Assembly: GCA_934090775.1 (NCBI GenBank)
Contig: CAKOKF010000009.1
Span: 1-21,698, forward strand
Length of the DNA: 21,698 nucleotides
Direction: 5' to 3'
DNA from: an uncultured Bacilli bacterium
GTDB taxonomy: Bacteria; Bacillota_I; Bacilli_A; RF39; UBA660
A program made the position numbers and the translations under genes. Positions 8,439 through 14,811 of this stretch are shown piece after piece; within the stretch, counting starts at the first letter, position 1; the number at the start of each line of letters is the position of its first letter. The notes beneath the pieces are model-generated. The model did no database searches. It had not been told where the DNA came from and saw only the letters and a program-made list of their open reading frames with translations.

Positions 8439-9003
8439 AATCCATCTCCTTTATTAATATATCCACAGTCTTAATGTAGTCTAGTGGCGGGATAAAACCT
8501 TCTTTTATTTTCAAACCAAATTTTTCAATATATGCAAATGGTATTGACTTTCGATCATTATTTTCAATAAATGCTATAATCTTTTTAGCACCTAAAGTAT
8601 AGTAGCTATTATTCATTTTAATAATTAAAAAAGCGATGCCTCCATGTTTATCAATTTTTTTTATGTGTTCTAGTTGGTGTTCATGGATGTTTGATAAAGG
8701 AAAAGCCGTTTTACTAGTTGTCTCTTTTGCATCGAAGTCAATATAATAACCTTTATAAATACCATTATAATCAAGAGTTGATTGCGTTTTGAAATAGGCT
8801 TCTTTAATTACTTGCTTGTTATTTTCATATCTTACTTTGTTAATACCAATGGGAGTAGGTTTCTTATAAATGACGGCAATATCTTTTTCTAAATAGTATT
8901 TATTAGTTTCATTTAAAAGATTTTCTAAATCCATACCACGATTGGCATAACTTTGTTTAATTTTTGTATATTCTTTTTTGAGTCCAGGGTAATTCACTTG
9001 CAT
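8422..9003 (-). CDS. recU: Holliday junction resolvase RecU
   Basis: RecU cleaves Holliday junctions in recombination and chromosome segregation. The protein (193 aa) follows the family through NYPG at the N-terminus, YANRGMDLENLLNETN, KKPTPIGI, STLDYNGIYKGYYIDF, AKETTSKTAFPLSNIHEHQ and HGGIAFLIIK. The PD-(D/E)xK site is D78, D89 and D91-x-K93. Most relatives have Glu at position 91 (DFEAKET), so DFDAKET is a conservative change. I chose ATG 9003 because MQVNYPG aligns with the usual RecU start, and because a longer frame to 9063 would begin upstream of the apparent -10 box. No proper SD precedes this ATG, so the mRNA may be nearly leaderless. Confidence 0.93.
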   Translation of the reverse strand: MQVNYPGLKKEYTKIKQSYANRGMDLENLLNETNKYYLEKDIAVIYKKPTPIGINKVRYENNKQVIKEAYFKTQSTLDYNGIYKGYYIDFDAKETTSKTAFPLSNIHEHQLEHIKKIDKHGGIAFLIIKMNNSYYTLGAKKIIAFIENNDRKSIPFAYIEKFGLKIKEGFIPPLDYIKTVDILIKEMDYAKNK

Positions 9004-9013
9004 CACCAAAATA

Positions 9014-9019
9014 ATTATA
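9014..9019 (-). promoter_or_regulatory. -10 box for the recU-PBP operon
   Basis: On the minus strand TATAAT sits 10 bases ahead of the recU ATG. A -35 box is poor (ACTACA at 19-base spacing at best). The predicted start near 9007 would leave a leader of only about four bases. Confidence 0.5.
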
Positions 9020-9151
9020 CTATAGATTGCTTTTGTTTTGTAGTTCTTTTTAAGATATTTCATAATTTAGTTGTAAAGTTTAAGGAAGTTCTACAAAGAT
9101 TTTTTTATTAGAAAATATTTATCTTTTATGTCATATTGATACACAAAGATT

Positions 9152-9174
9152 AGATTTGGCTTACAAATCTTTTT
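9152..9174 (+). terminator. Orphan terminator-like hairpin
   Basis: AGATTTG (9152-9158), loop GCTTA and CAAATCT (9164-9170) form a perfect seven-bp stem followed by TTTT. It is oriented plus, but no plus-strand gene lies upstream (recU is on minus). It may be the 3' end of a small RNA or stop antisense transcription. Confidence 0.4.
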
Positions 9175-9443
9175 AAAATTTTGATCACTATATAATATAG
9201 TATAACTTATTATATAAATTTTCATTATTATATATATGCGTTTTTTTAAATATTTAATAAAACTATTTTAATCTGGCTTTAGAAACAGGATGTATATTGC
9301 TTAAAAAAAGTTTAAAATATTAGGTTACAATTATATGAATAATTTACTTAAAAAAATATTGGTATTAAAAAATAAATAAGGATAATAAAAGATAAAAAAA
9401 TTGCCAATATAGTAATAAATATCTGCTTTTTTACTTAGTTTTA

Positions 9444-9452
9444 TGATAAAAT
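9444..9452 (+). promoter_or_regulatory. Extended -10 promoter for the suf operon
   Basis: TGA-TAAAAT forms an extended -10 about 43 bases before the sufC ATG. The -35 region is not consensus. AAGAGGTG at 9483-9490 is the ribosome site. No obvious operator was seen. Confidence 0.45.
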
Positions 9453-9494
9453 AATCTATGTGAAAAAAACAAATATTAACTTAAGAGGTGTGTT

Positions 9495-10241
9495 ATGCTA
9501 AAAATAGAAAATTTGAGTTTAAAAGTCGAAGATAAAGAACTTTTAAAGAATTTTAATTTAGAAATAAAAGATGGTGAGATTCATGCTATTATGGGACCTA
9601 ATGGAATTGGTAAATCGAGTATTTGTAAAGCGATAATGGGTGATAGTAAATATGAAATTACCAATGGTAAAATTATTTATGATAATAAAGATATAACGAA
9701 TATTGATACTACTACCAGAGCACAAATGGGAATAATGTTAATTAACCAAAGTCCTTTAGCTATCGAAGGCGTTAGCAATGCGGATATGCTTAGAATGGCT
9801 CTAGCTAATCGAGAAGGACATTCGGTTGATTTGTACAAGTTCAATAAAAAAATTCAAGAAGTATGTAAAAAACTGGATATTCCAGCATCATTTATTCATC
9901 GTAGTATTAATGATGGTATGAGCGGTGGCGAAAGAAAGAAGAATGAACTTATGCATCTTTGGATGTTAGAACCATCTTTAATTATTTTAGATGAATTAGA
10001 CAGTGGTCTTGATGTTGATGCTTTAAAAATTTGTGCTAATTCAATCATGGAGTATTATAACGAAAAAAACGATAAGGTAAGTATTTTAATTATTACCCAT
10101 CACAGCAATATTTTAGATATTATAAAACCAAATTATGTTCACATTATTAAGGATAAACATATCAGTTTTACAGGCAATATTAATACAGCTAAAAAAATAG
10201 AAGAAAACGGTTTTAATCTAGATTTAGGACAAATGATGTAA
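9495..10241 (+). CDS. sufC: SUF Fe-S cluster assembly ATPase SufC
   Basis: This ABC-type ATPase powers the SUF scaffold in the cytosol. The Walker A is GPNGIGKS (34-41), the signature MSGGERKKNE (142-151), Walker B LIILDELDSGLD (162-173, Glu167) and the switch His is in IITHH (His202). The Q-loop region NQSPLAIEGVSNADMLRMAL is the form typical of SufC rather than of transporter ATPases. Length (248 aa) is normal. It is the first gene of sufC-sufD-like-sufS-sufU, and the next gene begins 15 bases after its stop with its own AAGGAG site. All catalytic residues are intact, unlike in the ABC-like gene at 12631. Confidence 0.95.
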   Translation: MLKIENLSLKVEDKELLKNFNLEIKDGEIHAIMGPNGIGKSSICKAIMGDSKYEITNGKIIYDNKDITNIDTTTRAQMGIMLINQSPLAIEGVSNADMLRMALANREGHSVDLYKFNKKIQEVCKKLDIPASFIHRSINDGMSGGERKKNELMHLWMLEPSLIILDELDSGLDVDALKICANSIMEYYNEKNDKVSILIITHHSNILDIIKPNYVHIIKDKHISFTGNINTAKKIEENGFNLDLGQMM

Positions 10242-10256
10242 GGAGTTTTTTAAAAG

Positions 10257-10898
10257 ATGAATAAATTATTAGTGAAAGACAGCATTGTAAATATTAAGGA
10301 TTCCTTAAATAGTTTAGATATTAAGACGGATAATTTAACTTTGGTAATAAGTGGTAATGTTTATATAAAAGATTATGATAATAATAGTGGTTTAAATTTA
10401 AAAATAATTATGAGTTCAGGCAGTCATTTGCTTTATAATCGTTATAATGAAGATACAGCTAAATTTAATTTAAGTATTGAAATGAGTGATGAAGCTTTTG
10501 TTGAGTTTAATTATAGTTTAAAAACCGGAGTAGCGAGTATGATTACTTTAAACGTTAATGTTACTGGTGATAACAATGTTTCTCGGATTAATTTTCATGG
10601 AGTTACAGAAAATGATGGCGTTATTAAAAATGTTGCCACTTCAAAGGTAGATGAAAATACGAAAAACAATGAAGTATTAGAAAATTTACGAATAATTACT
10701 TTAAATGATGCCGAAAATATGATAGTGCCTAATCTTTTAGTACGAAGTGATGGGGTTAATGCTATTCATAATACGACTATTAGTACGGTTCCTAAAGATT
10801 ATTTGTTTTATCTAAATAGTAAAGGGATAAATGATACGGATGCAACTAAGTTAATTGTTGATGGCTTTTTGAAAAGTAATTTAAAAGAAAATAATTAG
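10257..10898 (+). CDS. Short SufB/SufD-family scaffold protein
   Basis: SufB and SufD form the beta-helix scaffold that, with SufC, builds Fe-S clusters. Only 213 aa are present against about 430-470 for usual SufB or SufD, so the N-terminal helical domain is missing. A beta-helix-like core of short repeated strands (20-125) is followed by the family's C-terminal helical hairpin with FYLNSKGINDTDATKL (184-199) and IVDGFL. His171 in AIHNTTIS matches the His of the CSHGAT motif (the SufD cluster-site His), but the Cys beside it is Ala and the protein has no Cys at all. ATG 10257 has AAGGAG ahead. It overlaps no neighbour and has no frameshift, so the shortness looks genuine. No separate sufB follows sufU. 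It could act as a homodimer with SufC, or pair with a SufB encoded elsewhere. Confidence 0.8.
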   Translation: MNKLLVKDSIVNIKDSLNSLDIKTDNLTLVISGNVYIKDYDNNSGLNLKIIMSSGSHLLYNRYNEDTAKFNLSIEMSDEAFVEFNYSLKTGVASMITLNVNVTGDNNVSRINFHGVTENDGVIKNVATSKVDENTKNNEVLENLRIITLNDAENMIVPNLLVRSDGVNAIHNTTISTVPKDYLFYLNSKGINDTDATKLIVDGFLKSNLKENN

Positions 10899-10916
10899 CA
10901 TGTAGGAGGTGCTTTT

Positions 10917-12113
10917 ATGCATAGAGAGGATTTTCCTTTTCTTTTTAATAATATAACTTATTTAGATAATGGGGCGACTACTTTAAAACCTATTAGTGTT
11001 GTAAAAAAGATTGAAGAATATTATACTGAATATACTTCTAATGCCCATAGAGGAGATTATAAGACTTCATTAAAAGTAGATACCGAATATGAACTTGCTC
11101 GTAATAAAGTGCAAAATTTTATTAACGCCAAAAGTAGAAAAGAAATTGTTTTTACGAGTGGTGCCACGGAATCTTTAAATTATATTGCAACAGGTTTCTT
11201 CTCTAATTTATTAGAGCCAGGAGATGAAATTTTAATAACTAAATCTGAACATGCTTCTAATGTTTTACCATGGTTTAGATTAGCTAAAGAGTTAAATTTA
11301 GAAGTTAATTATATTCCTTTAGATAGTAATTATTATGTAACAATTGAAAATGTGTTAAAAAGTATTACGCCTAAGACTAAAGTAATAGCACTAGCTCAAG
11401 TTACAAATGTTATAGGAGATTTACGACCAATCAAAGAAATTGCTAAACTTGTTCATGAACGAGGAATTTTCTTAGTAGTTGATGGTGCTCAAAGTGTACC
11501 GCATATGAAAATAGATGTTCAAGATTTAGATTGCGACTTTTTAGCCTTTTCAGCTCATAAATTATGCGGCCCTACCGGTGTTGGTGTCCTTTATGGTAAA
11601 GAAGAATTGTTAGAAGAAATGGAACCTATTAATTTAGGTGGCGGCATGAATGAGTCTTTTGATGATGTCAATGATGTCTATTTAAAGAGTTTGCCAACAA
11701 GATTAGAAGCAGGAACACCAAATATTGCTGGAGTTATTGGACTTGGTGCTGCTATTGATTATTTAACTAATATTGGTATGGATAATATTTTGGAACACGA
11801 AAGAGAATTACGTAAGTATTTAATAAATAAGTTAGTAGATATAAAACATATTGATATTATTAATTTAGAATCCGATACAGGAATTGTTGCTTTTAATGTT
11901 GATGGTATATTTTCTCAAGATGTTGCTGTTTACTTAGATAAGTACAATATTTGTGTTCGTGCCGGAAATCATTGTGCTAAGATTTTAAAAGATGCCGTTG
12001 GTGTTAAAAATACTTGTCGTGTTAGTTTGTATTTTTATAATACTAAGGAAGAAATTGATCGTTTAGTAGAGTTATTAAGTGATAAAGATAGAATATTAAA
12101 AGAGATGATATAA
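10917..12113 (+). CDS. sufS: Cysteine desulfurase SufS
   Basis: A PLP enzyme that takes sulfur from L-cysteine as an enzyme-bound persulfide and hands it to SufU. It is a class II (SufS/CsdA) type: YLDNGATTLKP at the N-terminus, TSGATESLNY, EHASN with His112, VVDGAQS with Asp189, the PLP lysine in FSAHKLCGPTG (Lys215), and the persulfide Cys in VRAGNHCAK (Cys353). The usual motif is RAGHHCA, so the His two residues before the Cys is Asn. Length (398 aa) is normal. TAGGAGG lies eight bases before the ATG. sufU begins on the very next base after the stop, implying coupled translation of donor and acceptor. Confidence 0.95.
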   Translation: MHREDFPFLFNNITYLDNGATTLKPISVVKKIEEYYTEYTSNAHRGDYKTSLKVDTEYELARNKVQNFINAKSRKEIVFTSGATESLNYIATGFFSNLLEPGDEILITKSEHASNVLPWFRLAKELNLEVNYIPLDSNYYVTIENVLKSITPKTKVIALAQVTNVIGDLRPIKEIAKLVHERGIFLVVDGAQSVPHMKIDVQDLDCDFLAFSAHKLCGPTGVGVLYGKEELLEEMEPINLGGGMNESFDDVNDVYLKSLPTRLEAGTPNIAGVIGLGAAIDYLTNIGMDNILEHERELRKYLINKLVDIKHIDIINLESDTGIVAFNVDGIFSQDVAVYLDKYNICVRAGNHCAKILKDAVGVKNTCRVSLYFYNTKEEIDRLVELLSDKDRILKEMI

Positions 12114-12551
12114 ATGGATAATGAATTAAGAAGAGAAATTATTATGGATAATTATATGTATCCTTATAATAAAGAAGTGCCAAAAGATAAAGAAAACTAT
12201 ATTAAAGTAAATTCTAATAATGAATCGTGTATTGATAATATTGATATTTACTTAAAAATAGAAAATGATACGATTAAAAAAATATACTTTGATGGCGAAG
12301 CTTGTGCCATTTCTACCTCAGCGACATCAGTTATGATAAAATTGTTAGAAAATAAAAAAATAAGTGAAGTTTTAGAATTATGTGATGCTTATGAAAAAAT
12401 GATAGAAGAAGGAACAACTAATGAAATCTTAAGCGAAGCTTTAGCATATAATGAAATATATAAACAGCAAAATCGTAAACATTGTGCTTTGTTACCATGG
12501 TTGGGTTTAAAAAAGGCTTTAGAAAAGTATAAAAATTCTACTGAAAAGTAG
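12114..12551 (+). CDS. sufU: Zinc-dependent sulfurtransferase SufU
   Basis: SufU accepts sulfur from SufS and passes it to the SUF scaffold. It belongs to the IscU fold. The zinc ligands are in place: C39-x-D41 in NESCID, C64 in GEACAIS and C124 in KHCALLPW, corresponding to B. subtilis Cys41, Asp43, Cys66 and Cys128. FDGEACAISTSATSVM is the family core. At 145 aa the length is usual. The upstream ATG 12114 is preferred because LRREIIMDNYMYPYNK aligns with the standard SufU N-terminus. An internal ATG at 12144 with AAGAAGAG ahead is a weaker alternative. It ends the suf operon, and its stop codon lies in the terminator stem. Confidence 0.93.
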   Translation: MDNELRREIIMDNYMYPYNKEVPKDKENYIKVNSNNESCIDNIDIYLKIENDTIKKIYFDGEACAISTSATSVMIKLLENKKISEVLELCDAYEKMIEEGTTNEILSEALAYNEIYKQQNRKHCALLPWLGLKKALEKYKNSTEK

Positions 12552-12558
12552 AATTTTT
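12531..12558 (+). terminator. Intrinsic terminator of the suf operon
   Basis: AAAAATTCTAC (12531-12541) and GTAGAATTTTT (12548-12558) form a perfect 11-bp stem with a six-base loop, and the 3' arm ends in the T-run. The sufU stop is inside the stem, so ribosomes must clear it for folding. Confidence 0.8.
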
Positions 12559-12583
12559 AAATTGGCTTTCGATAAACTACTTA

Positions 12584-12612
12584 TTGGTTTTCTTGCTATT
12601 CTATATTATAAT
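12584..12612 (+). promoter_or_regulatory. Sigma-A promoter for the pseudo-ABC gene cluster
   Basis: TTGGTT (12584-12589), 17 bases, TATAAT (12607-12612). The transcript would start about 12 bases before the ATG, with AGGGTGA (12620-12626) as the ribosome site. Confidence 0.75.
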
Positions 12613-12630
12613 TTATAGTAGGGTGACAGT

Positions 12631-13221
12631 ATGAATTTGGAAAATTTGAGTTTTATTGATGATGGTATCAATTATTTTACAAACATTAGTTGGTTTTTTC
12701 AGTATAGTAGAATTTATGCTTTAATAGGAGATACAACGTTGAATGTCTTTTTGAGAACTCTATGTCGTCTTTTGTCAGTAACAGGAGGCGTAATAAATAA
12801 CGTCCATAATGAGAAGATAGCTTTTTTCTTAAATGATATGAAATTTTTAGATGATTTAAATATTTATGAAATTTTAGAAATAGTAAGCAATAATAATTTT
12901 GCTAAAGAAAAAATAGATAACTGGTTAAGCCAATTAGATTTGCTTGAAGATAGTAAAACAAAGATTAAAAAATGTTTGCCTTGTCAGTTAAAGAAATTAG
13001 GAATATTATGTACCTTGGTAGAAAATAGTAAGATTATTATTATTGAAGATGTTTTTAAAGATTTGTTAGCTAGTGATATTGATAAAGTAAAAGAAATATT
13101 TATGAATTTGAGAAATACTGGATATTTGATAATACTAAGTGGTCGAGTTAAAGATGATTTTTTATATTTTGCAGATAATATTTTAGAATTGGAAAAGGGA
13201 AGTTTAAATGAAATATTATAA
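12631..13221 (+). CDS. Degenerate ABC-ATPase-like protein (probable pseudo-ATPase)
   Basis: The 196-aa protein follows the ABC nucleotide-binding fold from end to end. ALIG (30-33) is in the P-loop place and LRTLCRLLSVTGGVI follows as in real ABC proteins. IAFFLNDMKFLDDLNIYE is the Q-loop/helical region, and the C-terminus DNILELEKGSL is the usual switch/strand end. Each catalytic motif is broken. The P-loop reads GDTTLNVF with no Lys, the LSGGQ place reads CLPCQL (115-120), Walker B ends in Glu-Asp (139-140) rather than Asp-Glu, and the H-loop His is replaced (LSGR). The reading frame is clean, with good promoter and SD, and it overlaps the next gene, so it is probably expressed as a non-hydrolysing partner rather than a dead gene. 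The membrane protein downstream would be its natural partner. Confidence 0.7.
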   Translation: MNLENLSFIDDGINYFTNISWFFQYSRIYALIGDTTLNVFLRTLCRLLSVTGGVINNVHNEKIAFFLNDMKFLDDLNIYEILEIVSNNNFAKEKIDNWLSQLDLLEDSKTKIKKCLPCQLKKLGILCTLVENSKIIIIEDVFKDLLASDIDKVKEIFMNLRNTGYLIILSGRVKDDFLYFADNILELEKGSLNEIL

Positions 13222-13924
13222 GAAAAACAAACGTTTATTTAATTGCTGCATTTTACTATTTATAGTGTATTTTTTAAATACCTATGATATTTTGACTGCC
13301 ATAACGTTAAAAAATAGTAACTATTTTTGGAACGTAGATAAAAATATGATCGGATACCTTGAAGAAATTATTAAATCTCTTAATACATTTACTTATCTTA
13401 GCAAAGGAATAATTAGCGGAGTTCTTATTTATTTAGGCAATGCGTATCGTTTGGCTTGTGAAAATAAAAAATTTGATTTGTTTTTATTAAATAGGATTAA
13501 TGTTAAAGAAAAATATTTAAAAGCATGGTTTTATAGTGGTGGGGTAATGGCTAGTATTATGTTTATATTTGTTTGCTTTTTTAGTTTTTATACTAAGTTA
13601 AGATTATCAACAATTTTGACTTTTATAATAATACTAATTAATGGCTTTTTATATACTATATTTGTAAATGAGATAGCTTTGTTTTTATCACGAAAAATTA
13701 AATTGTTAGGTAATATCCGTTATCTTGTAGAAGTGATAAGTTTTGGGACTATTTTAATGGAAATTGGCTTAAGTAGATTGGAAATTAGTTTGTTTTATAA
13801 TACCAGTCTTATTTATTCATTAGTGGTGATAATTGTTAATTTGTGTGGTTATTATTTGCTAAAGAAAACTGATTGTTTTTGTAAAAAATATGATTGTATT
13901 TATACAACTTATAGGATAAAATAG
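13208..13924 (+). CDS. Multi-TM membrane protein, probable partner of the ABC-like protein
   Basis: This is a 238-aa integral membrane protein with about five or six hydrophobic segments (near 9-28, 62-80, 108-127, 133-157, 168-190 and 196-217) and a basic, Cys-containing C-terminus (KKTDCFCKKYDC). I do not recognise a family. The length and topology would suit half of an ABC-2 type permease, and the gene overlaps the degenerate ABC-like gene by 14 bases with AAAAGGGAAG ahead of the ATG. The charged loop after TM2 (YRLACENKKFDLFLLNRINVKEKYLK) resembles the coupling stretch of ABC-2 permeases, where ABC subunits dock. This is inference from layout. Alone it could equally be an orphan membrane protein. 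Confidence 0.65.
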   Translation: MKYYKKNKRLFNCCILLFIVYFLNTYDILTAITLKNSNYFWNVDKNMIGYLEEIIKSLNTFTYLSKGIISGVLIYLGNAYRLACENKKFDLFLLNRINVKEKYLKAWFYSGGVMASIMFIFVCFFSFYTKLRLSTILTFIIILINGFLYTIFVNEIALFLSRKIKLLGNIRYLVEVISFGTILMEIGLSRLEISLFYNTSLIYSLVVIIVNLCGYYLLKKTDCFCKKYDCIYTTYRIK

Positions 13925-13944
13925 AGGGCGATTTGAGGTGCTTT

Positions 13945-14733
13945 ATGCAAAAAGTAATTGATATATTAGAGATAACTACTCCTTTAAGAAATATTTATAG
14001 TAATTTAACTGATGAAGAATTTAAAATAGTATTAGCTGGTTTAATGGCAAATGAATTGAAAGTACTTCATTTGATTTATGGGGAAAATTGTGATGAATTC
14101 CATGCTATAAGTTTGACCAATGCCGAAAAAAAGACATTATTAAATATTTTGGAAAAAAGGATGCCAAAACGAGTTCAATTAATAAGTGATCATAAGAAAA
14201 GTGAAAAAATTACTTCAGTTAAAAAAGTTAATAAATTACCTAAAACAAAAACAATATATGATTATTTTAGCGGTTTTAAATATGAAGAGGTTGATAGGGC
14301 TATTAATAAATTGGAGTTAAAAGATTATCAAGAGTTATTAACATTATGTAATAATGATTTTGAAAAGCCTATAGTTTTAACTACTGCAAGTGCTAGAAAT
14401 ATTCATGATAAGATAAAAAGAAGATTGTATGCTAGTAAAAGTTATGCTACAAAAAATATGGCTAATTATGATCAAAGGGTTATTAGTAAAAAAGATGAAA
14501 CGGCTATTTTGAAATTTTTAAATAGTAAAGAGTATCAAACTTTACTGGAATTTTTTGACATGGAAGAGGCTATTTGTTATGCCATGGATCATGGCCTTGT
14601 TGGAAATTTGAAATATAGTAATTTTGAAATTGGAGTAGTTTTGAATCGAAGTGAATCGGAAGTAACCCATCTAAAAGAAAATATTTTAAGAAAATTGCAA
14701 AGTCCTGAGGAATCTAGCAGTTTAAAAAAATAA
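13945..14733 (+). CDS. Protein of tandem sigma-region-4-like repeats
   Basis: The 262-aa soluble protein contains three divergent copies of a sigma-70 region-4-like helical unit, at about 25-72, 113-162 and 185-252. Each runs helix, an IYG/LCN-type turn, a putative HTH pair, then a closing basic helix (LLNILEKRM, IHDKIKRRL, ILRKLQ). The last is nearest to true region 4 (SNFEIGVVLNRSESEVTHLKENILRKL can be split into the two HTH helices). The linker TIYDYFSGFKYEEVDRAINKL resembles repeats I recall in large proteins of gut Bacilli. No region-2 (-10 binding) domain is present, so it is not a complete sigma factor. DNA binding, RNA-polymerase binding or a structural role are possible. I chose ATG 13945, with GAGGTG just upstream, over a TTG at 13933 that overlaps that SD. 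Confidence 0.6.
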   Translation: MQKVIDILEITTPLRNIYSNLTDEEFKIVLAGLMANELKVLHLIYGENCDEFHAISLTNAEKKTLLNILEKRMPKRVQLISDHKKSEKITSVKKVNKLPKTKTIYDYFSGFKYEEVDRAINKLELKDYQELLTLCNNDFEKPIVLTTASARNIHDKIKRRLYASKSYATKNMANYDQRVISKKDETAILKFLNSKEYQTLLEFFDMEEAICYAMDHGLVGNLKYSNFEIGVVLNRSESEVTHLKENILRKLQSPEESSSLKK

Positions 14734-14752
14734 GAAAATAGTTTTATCTTTC

Positions 14753-14781
14753 TTGCTTACGAAGAACAAAAGTAATATAAT
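14753..14781 (+). promoter_or_regulatory. Sigma-A promoter for serS
   Basis: TTGCTT (14753-14758), 17 bases, TATAAT (14776-14781). The leader of about 24 bases leaves no room for a T-box, so serS is not under the same control as pheST. Confidence 0.75.
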
Positions 14782-14811
14782 AAATTTATTACTGTTAGGA
14801 AGGATTTATAT

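Larger units (their letters stand above)
9004..9494 (+). other. AT-rich divergent spacer between recU and sufC
   Basis: About 490 bases contain no convincing gene. It holds the recU -10 at its left end, an orphan terminator-like hairpin (9152-9174), a very AT-rich tract of TATATA runs (about 9185-9240) and the sufC promoter at its right end. Short frames such as ATG at 9326 (14 codons, no SD) are not supported. On the minus strand a hydrophobic frame at 9348-9434 has no start codon. Confidence 0.6.

Noticed and set aside
9004..9063. Longer RecU start at 9063
   Set aside because: The extension is hydrophobic and unlike RecU, and it lies upstream of the apparent -10 box. The RecU N-terminus aligns from 9003.
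9326..9385. Short plus-strand frames such as a 14-codon ATG frame before sufC
   Set aside because: No SD, Lys/Leu-rich composition expected from AT-rich DNA, and no terminator or promoter that would define a gene.
9348..9434. Minus-strand frame encoding a Lys-rich start and one hydrophobic stretch
   Set aside because: No start codon lies ahead of the hydrophobic part except an internal TTG, and there is no SD. It resembles the frame at 4336-4452 only through base composition.
10257..10898. The short SufB/D gene as a frameshifted or broken full-length gene
   Set aside because: The start has a proper SD 15 bases after sufC, and the rest of a full-length protein is not visible in any frame between sufC and sufS. 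There is simply no room.
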